A DNA stretch of 64,000 bases from Bacteroidales bacterium. GTDB taxonomy: Bacteria > Bacteroidota > Bacteroidia > Bacteroidales > BM520. The stretch spans positions 124,001 to 188,000 of the forward strand of contig JAEEQW010000002.1 of the NCBI GenBank assembly GCA_016285515.1, in the 5' to 3' direction. Positions 17,656-26,614 of the stretch are shown here, one piece after another. A model generated the notes under the pieces. That model worked only from the letters and a program-made list of their open reading frames with translations, searched no databases and was not told the origin of the DNA. The first letter of the stretch is position 1. The number at the start of each line of letters is the position of its first letter. The position numbers were made by a program, and so were the translations under genes.

Positions 17656-19185
17656 CTATTGTTTTACAAATTTCCTGACTTCCCCATTCGCGCGAAGCAC
17701 ATACACCCCCATAGGCAGGTCACCGACCACGACCCTGTTCACCTTGTCATTGAGTTGAACAGACTTCACGGTTTTCCCGTTTAAGTCGATAATCTCCGCC
17801 AAACAATCCGCTTGATCCACATACACATTGATGTAATCAACAGCTGGATTTGGACAAACCCGAAGCGATGGTTCGGGTTGCAGAGGCGATGACAGCGCCG
17901 AATACAACTCATCGGAATGCGCCGCAATCACGGCTTCAATCGTCCTGTTGCACACAGCGCAGAAAGGAGCATAATCGCGCATCATGCAATGCATTTGCGG
18001 ACGATAGATGCCATGCGTCAAATAGCCTCCACCCTCAAAAGCCCCTACAGTATTATAATACTGATTGTTGGCCGGCGTGGGTATCGGCGTACCAGGCGCG
18101 ACGAGGTCGGCCCATTTCGATTCAAAATCCACCAAAGTGGTCAGATTGGGCTCCCATGGCTCCACCTCCAAATTGTAAAGCAAACCCAAAGGGTTGTCAG
18201 GCTCCTCGTATTCGTCGCCCAAACCCGCGAAAGCATGACCGAACTCATGGATGATGACGCTGGATGACGACATGTTGCCCGCCGTGCTCATCGAATAAAA
18301 GTTGTAAAACCCGCCACCGCCATACTGACTGCTGTTCACCAAGATGTAAATATGGTCGTAAGGCGCGTTGGACGCCACATCTTTCACCGAGAAATAATCA
18401 CGAGTGGTACAATAGCGGTCGATATAGAATGTGTAAAAATGCGAGTTAAGAATGGTACGCACCCACGTGTGGAGCGCGGGAATGTCAACGCCACTTTCCT
18501 CCGAAGGGGCCAGCACGGCACGGAAATTGAACTCACCAATATGGCTCGCAAAGGGCTCCTGCTGGGCAAACACATCCACCAGACTCTGACAATGTTGCTG
18601 AAACTGCGGCATCTCGTCAGCGGTATAGCCTTCAGGCAGAATCACAATATCGACCTTGCATTCCGGCGTGCCGTTGACCATCAAATCATAAACAGGAAAC
18701 ACATAACGCTGCTCAGTGCTGTTAAACATCTCATCAGGCTCATACAACTTCGAAAACACCTCATCAAACTCACCGTCGGCATTTCTGATTTCGAGAATGA
18801 CATACGCCTCCTGACGCGGCATCGGCACGTTCACCGACTCTTCATAGCAGCGTTCCATGAACGTGGCCTCATCGGTGGTCTGCCATTCGCGGAACAAGGT
18901 GTTGTAACCCCTTGAATAAATGAGCGTATTCGTCTGCGCGTCAATCACTTTCACCCGGTTAGTACCATAATTGAAAGGATCAATCAAATTGACTTTGGAG
19001 CCGCCGAAATATGGCTCCAAAATGAAACGCTCAAACACATAGTGCGAGCTGTCGGAACGGCCGCATTGAAACACATCCATGCGCAACGAGCCTTCATCAA
19101 GGAAATACTGATCAAAAGAAATGTTTTGCGCGCCCGAAAGCAGCGATAACGCCATCACAAAAAGAAAAATCAAGGCTTCTTTCAT
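17656..19185 (-). CDS. M64-family metallopeptidase with T9SS sorting domain
   Basis: A 509-residue secreted enzyme. The ATG at 19185 gives a signal peptide (MKEALIFLFVMALSLLSG). The zinc motif HEFGHAFAGLGDEY begins at residue 313 and matches the IgA-peptidase M64 family. The preceding VDIVILPEGYT segment is also characteristic. The last 75 residues (SLRVCPNPAVDYINVYVD to the C-terminus VLRANGEVRKFVKQ) are a type-A T9SS secretion tail. It is thus probable cargo of the T9SS encoded in this window. Base composition is richer in GC than the nqr or gld genes, as in the neighbouring lipoprotein. Confidence 0.87.
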   Translation of the reverse strand: MKEALIFLFVMALSLLSGAQNISFDQYFLDEGSLRMDVFQCGRSDSSHYVFERFILEPYFGGSKVNLIDPFNYGTNRVKVIDAQTNTLIYSRGYNTLFREWQTTDEATFMERCYEESVNVPMPRQEAYVILEIRNADGEFDEVFSKLYEPDEMFNSTEQRYVFPVYDLMVNGTPECKVDIVILPEGYTADEMPQFQQHCQSLVDVFAQQEPFASHIGEFNFRAVLAPSEESGVDIPALHTWVRTILNSHFYTFYIDRYCTTRDYFSVKDVASNAPYDHIYILVNSSQYGGGGFYNFYSMSTAGNMSSSSVIIHEFGHAFAGLGDEYEEPDNPLGLLYNLEVEPWEPNLTTLVDFESKWADLVAPGTPIPTPANNQYYNTVGAFEGGGYLTHGIYRPQMHCMMRDYAPFCAVCNRTIEAVIAAHSDELYSALSSPLQPEPSLRVCPNPAVDYINVYVDQADCLAEIIDLNGKTVKSVQLNDKVNRVVVGDLPMGVYVLRANGEVRKFVKQ

Positions 19186-19194
19186 CTTATACAA

Positions 19195-19561
19195 GGTTTT
19201 TCAAGTCAGGGATCTCAATCGTTGAACGTACAAAGATACAAAAAAAACGCACTTATTCTTATGAATTGACACACTCGAATATTTTTCTTTTCATTGCATT
19301 TTTTCACCTTCCCATGTTTACTATTTTGAGAGCAGTACAGCACATTTCATCATTTTCACGCTACAGAATTACAGTTTTTCATCAATTTTTTCCCTTCATA
19401 CCTCTCCATTCCAATTTTTTTTCGTTTCTTTGCTTTGTCAAATCAACGAAGTAATAACCAACAAATTATAAAGACAAAACTATCATCCAAAATAACTTAA
19501 TCATTGAGCCTTACGCTCTTGTTCTCAATCCTATAATATTCTCACATAATACCTACAAGTC
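19195..19561. other. Divergent intergenic region with a minus-strand promoter
   Basis: This 367-base AT-rich gap separates two divergent secreted-protein genes. On the minus strand TATCTTTG (complement of 19231-19238) fits a -7 box for the M64 gene. I see no convincing gene: the 62-codon plus-strand frame inside it is composed mostly of Phe, Ser and Ile codons from homopolymer-rich DNA. Confidence 0.5.
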
Positions 19562-21436
19562 ATGAACAGAATCAACTTACTTTTGGGCGTAATCATCGCC
19601 TTCACGCTGTGTCTGATGGCTGGCTGCAAAAAGCAGGAAACCACAGGCAAAATCCAAGGTTTCGTGACCAATGCCGTCACTACCGAACCCATACAAGGGG
19701 TGAACATCTCGCTCAGTCCCACGGGTGCCTCGGCGGTAACGGGCAGCGACGGACGCTACGAGTTCAACAACCTCGAACCCGGCAACTACACCGTTCAAGG
19801 TATGAAGAACGGCTTCGAGAGTAACACCAAGAACATCAGCATCTCGGCGGGCTACGTGTCATCGGGCGACATGCAACTGAAGCCCAGCGTCAGCGGTTTC
19901 CGCCTCAACGTGGAGTACCTTGACTTCAGCACCAACTTCTCGCAGCTGCAGTTCAAGATAATCAATGCCAGCGAGACCTTGCCGCTGAGTTGGGAAATCA
20001 TGGAAAGCATGAACTGGATGACAGTCACGCCTTCGACAGGCAATCTGCATGGCGGCCAAGAAGCCACCATCACTGTGAACATCGACCGCTCGCTCATCTT
20101 GCAAAGCACCACGGCCAACCTCACCGTACGCAGCGCCGACCAAAGCGTGGTTCTGCCCGTGAACGTGACCGTTTCGGGCAACAACGGCCCGCAGCTCCAA
20201 TTGAGCGAGACCTACTTGGACTTCGGCACTTCGGCCAACAGCTTGGCTTTCTACGTGATGAACATCGGTCCCGTGGGCACATCCCTCAACTGGGTCTGCT
20301 CCAATATCAACGTGACTTGGCTGACGCTGATGCCCACCTCGGGCTATACCGCCGGCGGCTCCAGCACTATGGTGACCGCCACCATCGACCGCAGCCAAAT
20401 CACGGGCATGGTCTCCACTTCCGTCACCGTGAACGGTGCAGGCGCTTCACAAACCATCACCTTCAGTGCGGCGGAGAGCGGCACAGGTACGGCCATCCTG
20501 CAACTGAGCGAAGGCTCGCTCGACTTCGGCGAGATCGAGACCATCAAGACTTTCCAGGTACGCAACGTGGGCAGCAACGGCACCACGCTCAACTGGACCA
20601 TTTCAACACCTTCTGTTGATTGGCTGAGCTTCAATCCCATGTCGGGCACTACCAGTTCGGGCAGTGGCACCTTGGTAACCGCCACCATCGACCGCTCGAA
20701 GATTCACAGCCCCGTTTCGACCATAGTGACGGTGAACGGCTCCTTCAACAGCGCAAACCTCAGCGTTTCAGCCACCTATCAAGACAACACTTTGGTGGTC
20801 AGTGAAGGCTTATTCTGCTTCTTCAACTTTGACGGCTCCGAGATTGTGGACTACTTTGGCAACTACACGGGCATCAGTGCGGGTGCGGAGGTCTCAACGG
20901 ATACCCCGAGCGGTGAAGGCCAGTCGATGCAGTTTAATGGCGAAGATGCGTACATCATCGTTCAAGACAATATTGTTCCTGGGGGTGGGCCATTTACGAT
21001 GAATTTCTGGTTCAAAACGGGTAGGAACAGTCAGATTATTGTTGGTAGTGACAAATACAATTATTATAACTATACAACCTGTCTGGGATTGGACAATAAT
21101 TCGTGCATTGAATATCGTTCTGGCGTTGAACATTCTTATAGTCCTGTAACTTGGACGACCAAATCGGCTTCCAATTATGTGGATAATCGTTGGCACATGC
21201 TGACGTTAACCTTTGATGGAAACACAGGCATGATGTTCATTGATGGTGTGTTGTTTGAGACGAAAGCCAATAATGAGTTAAAATGGGCATCGGACGTGAA
21301 TACAAGTTATCTCGGTACAACCGCAAATAAAAATGGAAATTTGGGCTTCTACAACGGCAAGCTAGACAACTTCCGCAGCTACAACCGTGCCTTGACGACT
21401 AATGAGATTCAAATGCTTTACAACGCAAAGCAGTAA
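19562..21436 (+). CDS. Surface lipoprotein with BACON-like repeats and LamG-type domain
   Basis: A 624-residue lipoprotein: signal peptide with lipobox ending MAGC (Cys22) followed by KKQ. Domains: a carboxypeptidase-regulatory-like beta domain (VTNAVTTEPIQGVNISLSPT, residues 33-108), three BACON-like repeats of about 95 residues each containing LDFGT or LDFGEI and WLTLMPTSG or WLSFNPMSG, and a C-terminal LamG/concanavalin-like domain (FNGEDAYIIVQDN, WHMLTLTFDGNTGMMFIDG, LDNFRSYNRALTTNEI). This architecture suggests carbohydrate binding at the cell surface. No susC/susD pair is nearby. The 5' part is GC-rich with GCC/GGC codons, unlike the core genes here, suggesting different ancestry. Confidence 0.85.
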   Translation: MNRINLLLGVIIAFTLCLMAGCKKQETTGKIQGFVTNAVTTEPIQGVNISLSPTGASAVTGSDGRYEFNNLEPGNYTVQGMKNGFESNTKNISISAGYVSSGDMQLKPSVSGFRLNVEYLDFSTNFSQLQFKIINASETLPLSWEIMESMNWMTVTPSTGNLHGGQEATITVNIDRSLILQSTTANLTVRSADQSVVLPVNVTVSGNNGPQLQLSETYLDFGTSANSLAFYVMNIGPVGTSLNWVCSNINVTWLTLMPTSGYTAGGSSTMVTATIDRSQITGMVSTSVTVNGAGASQTITFSAAESGTGTAILQLSEGSLDFGEIETIKTFQVRNVGSNGTTLNWTISTPSVDWLSFNPMSGTTSSGSGTLVTATIDRSKIHSPVSTIVTVNGSFNSANLSVSATYQDNTLVVSEGLFCFFNFDGSEIVDYFGNYTGISAGAEVSTDTPSGEGQSMQFNGEDAYIIVQDNIVPGGGPFTMNFWFKTGRNSQIIVGSDKYNYYNYTTCLGLDNNSCIEYRSGVEHSYSPVTWTTKSASNYVDNRWHMLTLTFDGNTGMMFIDGVLFETKANNELKWASDVNTSYLGTTANKNGNLGFYNGKLDNFRSYNRALTTNEIQMLYNAKQ

Positions 21437-21475
21437 GCCTGAACAAGCATCGATAGGTTTTTGACCCATAATCGC

Positions 21476-21514
21476 AGCCGCCCTTTTGCTCGTTGAGAGG
21501 AAGGGCGGCTGTTT
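21476..21514 (+). terminator. Rho-independent terminator
   Basis: A 10-bp perfect stem, AGCCGCCCTT (21476-21485) with AAGGGCGGCT (21501-21510), is followed by GTTT and lies 40 bases after the lipoprotein stop. Confidence 0.75.
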
Positions 21515-21541
21515 ATGTTTCCCCTACCCAATTAATCGACA

Positions 21542-21645
21542 TCATCTTAACGGTCTGTCCGACAAGGTCTTGCACGTTTTCTCAAATTCCTCTTCGGTCT
21601 CGTACATGAAGCCCACGATGATGCCGGTGAAGATGGTGCCGCTGT
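21542..21645 (-). pseudogene. Possible fragment of a MiaB/MtaB-like methylthiotransferase
   Basis: One minus-strand frame reads IFTGIIVGFMYETEEEFEKT, which resembles the TDxIVGFPGETEEEFExT segment of MiaB-like radical-SAM tRNA-modifying enzymes. No more of the gene is visible on either side, and the frame closes after about 35 codons. I read it as a short relic; chance similarity is possible. Confidence 0.35.
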
Positions 21646-21672
21646 GCGGGAGTCATTTTGTCGGTCATGACG

Positions 21673-22344
21673 TTACCAGATAAAAGGCAAAACCTTGTAT
21701 TTCACCCGTTGTTTGTATTCGCTGTAGCCCTCCAAGCCTTGTTCCAGAATGGCTTCCTCGTTGCGGATGCGTTTGGCGATGAGTGGAAGATACAGCAACA
21801 TGATAAGAAATGAGAAAAGCGAGGCCAGCACCAGTGGCATCATCAAAAAGAGGATGGTGGTGGCCATATACATCGGGTGACGCACCACACCATAGAGGCC
21901 AGTGTCAATCACTTTTTGGTGCTCTTGCACCTCGATAGTGCGTGAGAGGTAAGTGTTTTCGCGTAGCACCTCGGCATAGAGGCCATAACACACCAGGAAA
22001 AGCGCTGCAGCCACCCATACCACCCAATTGGGCAGCACCAGCCATTGGAAGCGCCAGTTGAGTCCGGCAACGATGAAGGCAGCGACAAAGAGCAGACCGC
22101 TCAGCGCCACGACGGTCTTTTGTTCTTTCTCCTGCTCCTTGGCGTTGAGCCGTTTCTGGAGCAGTTCGGGGTTCTTCACCATCATGACGAGACCTGCAAT
22201 GAACATCGGCACAAACAGGATGCCCATGAGCAGCCAACCCTGCCAGTAGTGGAGCGAGCCACCAGGCAAAAAGATTAACAGGCCGATGATGACGGCTCCG
22301 AGGAGGAACTTCGAGAGGGCTTGGAAGAAGAGTTTGGTGTTCAT
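21673..22344 (-). CDS. Isoprenylcysteine carboxyl methyltransferase-family membrane protein
   Basis: A 223-residue protein with five hydrophobic helices. The conserved C-terminal signature is present: VIDTGLYGVVRHPMYMA followed by RIRNEEAILEQGLEGYSEY, which forms the SAM and substrate site of ICMT/PEMT-type methyltransferases. The ATG at 22344 is preferred over TTG at 22353. Bacterial members have poorly known substrates (lipids or prenylated small molecules). It is upstream-adjacent to a YqaE-type gene in the same direction. Confidence 0.8.
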   Translation of the reverse strand: MNTKLFFQALSKFLLGAVIIGLLIFLPGGSLHYWQGWLLMGILFVPMFIAGLVMMVKNPELLQKRLNAKEQEKEQKTVVALSGLLFVAAFIVAGLNWRFQWLVLPNWVVWVAAALFLVCYGLYAEVLRENTYLSRTIEVQEHQKVIDTGLYGVVRHPMYMATTILFLMMPLVLASLFSFLIMLLYLPLIAKRIRNEEAILEQGLEGYSEYKQRVKYKVLPFIW

Positions 22345-22371
22345 AGTATACAAATCTGGTTGAATGGTTAA

Positions 22372-22530
22372 TTATTCGTTCTTATTAAGTATCACCAGTG
22401 CTCCAATAACGCCCGGCACCCACCCGCAGAGGGTAAGCAGGAACACAAGGAGCACTGACCCACACCCGCGGTCGATGAATGGGGCCGGCGGCGGGAAGAA
22501 AATGGCAAGGAGGACACGTAAAATGGACAT
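22372..22530 (-). CDS. YqaE/Pmp3-family small membrane protein
   Basis: A 52-residue protein beginning MSILRVLLAIFFPPPAPFID and ending VPGVIGALVILNKNE. Two membrane helices and the central FFPPPAPFID...CGWVPGVIGA pattern identify the Pmp3/YqaE family, small proteolipids linked to cation balance and membrane potential in yeast and plants. It lies 27 bases upstream of the ICMT-like start and six bases downstream of the TSCPD gene, so the three probably form an operon. Confidence 0.85.
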   Translation of the reverse strand: MSILRVLLAIFFPPPAPFIDRGCGSVLLVFLLTLCGWVPGVIGALVILNKNE

Positions 22531-22535
22531 GGTGA

Positions 22536-22787
22536 CTATTTTTTAAGGGTTTCCAATGCCCGACAAAGCTGGTCTGGGCAAGATGTGGGCTTGTCCCCGC
22601 AACGGATGCCGTTGAGTTTATTAATTACCTCGTCCACCTTTGGGTCTGTCACCAAACGGCAGATCGCCTGCAAATTACCATGACAACCGCCATAAAAGGA
22701 AACCTGCTGTATCACATCCTGCTCATCTACAGTCACATCAATAAACTGCGAACAAGTACTTTGGGCTTTGTAGAGGATGTGTTTCAT
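22536..22787 (-). CDS. TSCPD-domain protein (TIGR03905-like)
   Basis: An 83-residue protein (ATG at 22787; TTG at 22805 would add six residues). The sequence contains YGGCHGNLQAICRLV and GIRCGDKPTSCPDQLCRAL, matching the TSCPD domain found at the C-terminus of vitamin-B12-dependent ribonucleotide reductases and as stand-alone small proteins. The clustered cysteines suggest metal binding. Function is not established. Confidence 0.85.
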   Translation of the reverse strand: MKHILYKAQSTCSQFIDVTVDEQDVIQQVSFYGGCHGNLQAICRLVTDPKVDEVINKLNGIRCGDKPTSCPDQLCRALETLKK

Positions 22788-22885
22788 ATTTTTTTTACTA
22801 TTCAATATTAATTTTGCTAAGATATTATTTTATCATAATTATTATCAATGTTTTATGGATTCCTGCAACCTTATCATATTGTATT

Positions 22886-24226
22886 TCAGAGTACGAAAGG
22901 CTCCTTTGTCAATTCATATTTACCTTCTATTTGTTTTGCTATTTCTGTAATATCACTAATTTCCTTTTTTATATGAAACAACCAATACTCGTTACCGCGT
23001 GGATTAAAACCAATTTTTTTTAAATAATCTTTATCACAAGGTAACACTTTTTCATTTGTAAGCTCAAAAGCCCACTTCTTTTCACCATGATGAAGATATA
23101 ACCATTCAATATTCTTTTCGATTTGACTATACTGAATAGCTCCAATCCTTTTTCCACCACGTACATAATAAACATTAAACTGTCTGATGAGTGATAAATC
23201 TTTTAAATTTTTCACATAACCTACAAGTATATGATGGTTACTATATTTATTGATACATTCTTTTATAGACATTGCCAATACAAAAGCTAAACGTGGAGGA
23301 ACTGCATTCCCAACCATCTTGTAACCATCCCTTATATCTTTATAATAGAAATAAAAACTATCAGGAAATGTTTGTATTCTTGCACATTCACGTACACTTA
23401 AACGCCTATATTTGCTTTCAAATCCTTGTACGAATTTTCTTTCATTATAAGACACGTAAACCATTTTTGGAGCCTGAGGATGTAAAGGTTCATTTTTGGC
23501 TTGAGCTTGTATAGTATAAGATTGTTCGTCCCATGAACGAACACGGTTTCTTGCCATAAATTTTCGATCAAAAGCTCCTGTATAATAATCATGATTTTGA
23601 ATTATCTCATTGTTTTGTTTAACCATTTCCGTATTATATGGTTTTGGTGACAATTTTAAATCACCAATTGCTTGTTGTAGTGTAATTTTTTTGTTCTGTT
23701 TTGAAACCGGAAAAAAATATTCAGCATCAATGTCATTTCGAATACCAACGACTATTACTCTCACACGATCTTGAGGAATTTGAAAATCCGAACTATTAAT
23801 CAACTCGTATTTTACAATATACCCTATTTCTCGAAACATTTTCAAAAAAAAATGAAATGTTTGAATATGTTGAGATGATAACATTCCAGGAACATTTTCC
23901 ATGATAAAAAATTTAGGACGCTTTCCTTTTACAATTCGAATATAATCAAACATTAAACGCCCTCTTGCATCATTTAATCCAAGACTTTTACCACCTAGAC
24001 TCCATGATTGACAAGGAGGTCCGCCAATAATTCCATCACAGTCTGGAATCTCAGACACATCTAATGTCCTTATATCTGATGTGTTTAGAAATGTTTTTGG
24101 ATGATTACACCTATACGTTTCATGAATGCTAGTATCATATTCATTAGCCCATATGACATTAAATCCTGCTTTGCGAAAACCCAAATCAAATCCACCACAT
24201 CCTGCAAATAAAGATATTACTTCCAT
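22886..24226 (-). CDS. DNA (cytosine-5) methyltransferase, second of a HaeIII-type locus
   Basis: A 446-residue C5-methyltransferase with all core motifs: SLFAGCGGFDLGF (I), [14 protein letters not shown] with catalytic Cys72 (IV), MENVPG (VI), QDRVRVIVVG (VIII), SVRECARIQTFP (IX) and GNAVPPRLA (X). It resembles M.HaeIII throughout but the target-recognition area differs (YTIQAQAKNEPLHPQ where the neighbour has [15 protein letters not shown]). About 105 residues follow motif X (from YSNHHILVGYVKN), absent from M.HaeIII; role unknown. The start overlaps the end of the nuclease gene by ten bases. Confidence 0.9.
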   Translation of the reverse strand: MEVISLFAGCGGFDLGFRKAGFNVIWANEYDTSIHETYRCNHPKTFLNTSDIRTLDVSEIPDCDGIIGGPPCQSWSLGGKSLGLNDARGRLMFDYIRIVKGKRPKFFIMENVPGMLSSQHIQTFHFFLKMFREIGYIVKYELINSSDFQIPQDRVRVIVVGIRNDIDAEYFFPVSKQNKKITLQQAIGDLKLSPKPYNTEMVKQNNEIIQNHDYYTGAFDRKFMARNRVRSWDEQSYTIQAQAKNEPLHPQAPKMVYVSYNERKFVQGFESKYRRLSVRECARIQTFPDSFYFYYKDIRDGYKMVGNAVPPRLAFVLAMSIKECINKYSNHHILVGYVKNLKDLSLIRQFNVYYVRGGKRIGAIQYSQIEKNIEWLYLHHGEKKWAFELTNEKVLPCDKDYLKKIGFNPRGNEYWLFHIKKEISDITEIAKQIEGKYELTKEPFVL

Positions 24227-25173
24227 ATACAATTAATTGTTATTATGTTAGGTGGTACACCGATAAACTGAATGTCAAATTTCAGAGAAGGTTCTACAAT
24301 AGTTGAAGCATTATGTATCCTAAAAGACAACGACCATCCGTTATTCAAATACAGTTCCGCTGTACTCTTTGATTTAGGCTTGAAACGCAGAGATATGATC
24401 TCAGTCGGCAAATCAGCCTTTGGAATAATCAGTGTCGACTTTGTCTTTTTTCCATCCTTGTTCAGCTCGCCCCGAAGATTGAAGGACTGGAATTCGGTAA
24501 GTTGCTTCTTGTCAATAGCTACGACTTTATAGAAATCACGTATACCAAGCAAATAGGATATCAGTCTTGCAGGAATAGTATTGTCAGCTTTGTATGCTCT
24601 GTACATTTCCTTAATGAAGGCATTGACTATCGGAAAATATACGGTATCTTCCTTATTGGTCATATCGTGCCAGGAAAAATTTTCTTCTTTGAGATACCGC
24701 AATCTTGCAAATATCGGCTTAATGGTATTCCAATAGTTTTCATCACAAGGCATACCATACCATTTTGCTCCGAAATCAATTTTAGAACTAAGACGGGAAT
24801 GTTTCGCAGCAAAGTGATTGTGCTTCATGGAAAGCCCGATATCCCAGCGGATTGTCTTTCTTGTAATTACTATGTCACGAACATCTCCGCTCTCAGCATC
24901 GAAATCCTTATTGATAGAGAGGACAACTATATCATTATCTCCGTCACATTCAATGATAAGCGGTTCGGCTGAAAACAAAGTATCAACAAACGCACCGGCA
25001 GCTCGAAGGTATGTCTGTTGTTCAGTAATGCTCTGCTTTTTCCACGCTCTACGAGCTGCCATGACCGATTCTTCATCAATAGTAACAGGACGTCTGGCAG
25101 CTATTCTGTCTTTCAACTCTATAATACAAGCATATTCAAATGCTCTGCCTTGATCGTTGCTCTTGGAACTCAT
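24217..25173 (-). CDS. HaeIII-family type II restriction endonuclease
   Basis: A 318-residue protein with the R.HaeIII family pattern: SNDQGRAFEYACIIELKDRI at the N-terminus, GDVRDIVITRKTIRWDIGLS (putative catalytic acidic cluster) and KHNHFAAKHSRLSSKIDFG in the middle, and FRIHNASTIVEPSLKFDIQF near the end. By homology it would cut GGCC. The start codon shares one base (TAATG) with the stop of the upstream methyltransferase, so protection and cleavage are translationally linked with the methyltransferase first. Confidence 0.9.
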   Translation of the reverse strand: MSSKSNDQGRAFEYACIIELKDRIAARRPVTIDEESVMAARRAWKKQSITEQQTYLRAAGAFVDTLFSAEPLIIECDGDNDIVVLSINKDFDAESGDVRDIVITRKTIRWDIGLSMKHNHFAAKHSRLSSKIDFGAKWYGMPCDENYWNTIKPIFARLRYLKEENFSWHDMTNKEDTVYFPIVNAFIKEMYRAYKADNTIPARLISYLLGIRDFYKVVAIDKKQLTEFQSFNLRGELNKDGKKTKSTLIIPKADLPTEIISLRFKPKSKSTAELYLNNGWSLSFRIHNASTIVEPSLKFDIQFIGVPPNIITINCIWK

Positions 25174-26183
25174 TATTCTGTCTTCAATTCTTTTTTTATT
25201 GCTGTCGCTATTTCATAAGCCAAATTAACGGGTACTGCATTACCTATCATCTTGTAACCATCATTCACGCTTTCATAGATAAATTTGAAATCATCAGGGA
25301 ATCCCTGCACTCTTGCCACTTCTCTGACCGTCATACGGCGATAAAGATGTTCTTTACCCTCTACAAAGCGACAATCATTTTTGCCCACTTTAATCATCTT
25401 TGGAGCTTGTGGGTGAAGCTGGCACTGTCTGCCCGATGCCTGTACAGTAAAGGCTTGTTCGTCCCATGACTTCACTCTGTTTCGGCTCATGAAGATCGGA
25501 GAATATTCTCCTGTGAAATACTCATTATTATTGATAGCATCAGGATTGTGATGATTCCGTTCTGCCGAAGGAACAGCCGTCTCCTGCAAATCCCATATAA
25601 TATCTCTGAGTGTGAGTTTTTTCTTATCATCAACAGTTGACCCGACAGGAAACTTGAAGTCGATACCCAAATCTTTTCGGAATCCGATATAGAATACTCT
25701 TTTACGTTCCTCGGCAACACCATAATCCTTAGCGTTTACAAGCGTAAGAGTAACATTATACCCGCTTTCCTCAAAGAGCTTTATGATGTTCTGTACCGCT
25801 TCATTATGCCTGTTTGCAAGCATGCCGCTGACATTTTCTGCAAGGAAAAACTTAGGCCGCACTTTACGGAGGATTCTTATATAATCAAAGAATAGTTGTC
25901 CTCGTTCATCATCTATACCACGCAAAGATCCTGCCTCAGACCATGATTGACACGGAGGACCTCCGATAATACCATCCACATCTGTAGGGAAATCAGCTTC
26001 ATTCACCTTTCTAATATCACCTTCTATCAAATGTGTCTTAGGATGATTTACCTTGAATGTTTCAAATATAGTTGGATCAAACTCATTTGCTATTAGAATT
26101 CTAAAACCAGCTTTCTCAAATCCCAGATCCAATCCTCCACAACCCGAAAACAGAGATACTATTTTATATTTTTTCATTGGCAT
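25173..26183 (-). CDS. HaeIII-type DNA (cytosine-5) methyltransferase
   Basis: A 336-residue enzyme close to M.HaeIII along its full length: [37 protein letters not shown] (catalytic Cys78), [47 protein letters not shown] (recognition region), [14 protein letters not shown] and [13 protein letters not shown]. It should methylate GGCC and protect against the adjacent nuclease. Two ATGs (26183, 26177) are possible. A 56-base gap separates it from the upstream ASCH gene. Confidence 0.93.
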   Translation of the reverse strand: MPMKKYKIVSLFSGCGGLDLGFEKAGFRILIANEFDPTIFETFKVNHPKTHLIEGDIRKVNEADFPTDVDGIIGGPPCQSWSEAGSLRGIDDERGQLFFDYIRILRKVRPKFFLAENVSGMLANRHNEAVQNIIKLFEESGYNVTLTLVNAKDYGVAEERKRVFYIGFRKDLGIDFKFPVGSTVDDKKKLTLRDIIWDLQETAVPSAERNHHNPDAINNNEYFTGEYSPIFMSRNRVKSWDEQAFTVQASGRQCQLHPQAPKMIKVGKNDCRFVEGKEHLYRRMTVREVARVQGFPDDFKFIYESVNDGYKMIGNAVPVNLAYEIATAIKKELKTE

Positions 26184-26239
26184 AAAAAATCTTTTTTTTT
26201 AGTGTCAAGGACTAAATTAATGAAAGTAAACTTTCTTCA

Positions 26240-26614
26240 TTATTCTATATATGCAAAAGATTGTGGCGCAAAGTTCAAATTATAATCACTTAAATCTCGT
26301 GCTTGCCTATATCGTGTAATTTTTCCTATTTTTATTGCATACGCTTTTTCTTTGTTAGCAAAATAAGACAAGTAAAAATCATGTGTTATACCTGAATAGT
26401 GAGATGTTTTCTTCCAAATAGTTTCAACATCATCATTCAAAATATCTTCAATGGAAAACTCGCCAATAACTTTTTGCACAGGAGAAGAGGCATAGACAAC
26501 TACTTTCTGCACATTGTCATTTTTAAAAATAGATTTTCGAAACTCGAATTTCTTGGTTCCGTCAAAAATCTTTTCCGCGAACTCTGGTTTAATGGATAAT
26601 AAAACTGTCTTCAC
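26240..26614 (-). CDS. ASCH-domain protein
   Basis: A 124-residue protein whose first part, VLLSIKPEFAEKIFDGTKKF then EFRKSIF, is the signature of small ASCH/PUA-like proteins that bind RNA or modified nucleotides. Its start lies 26 bases inside the 3' end of the PIN-GNAT-EVE gene, so the two are very probably co-translated. With two PUA-like folds encoded side by side, the pair suggests sensing of an RNA or modified base. Function is not known. Confidence 0.7.
   Translation of the reverse strand: MKTVLLSIKPEFAEKIFDGTKKFEFRKSIFKNDNVQKVVVYASSPVQKVIGEFSIEDILNDDVETIWKKTSHYSGITHDFYLSYFANKEKAYAIKIGKITRYRQARDLSDYNLNFAPQSFAYIE

Noticed and set aside
18352-18915. A 187-codon plus-strand frame opposite the M64 peptidase
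   Set aside because: It is a shadow frame in a GC-rich gene; the minus strand encodes the HExxH protein with signal peptide and T9SS tail.
19266-19454. A 62-codon plus-strand frame in the gap before the lipoprotein gene
   Set aside because: Composition is Phe/Ser-rich from AT homopolymers and it does not resemble a protein family.
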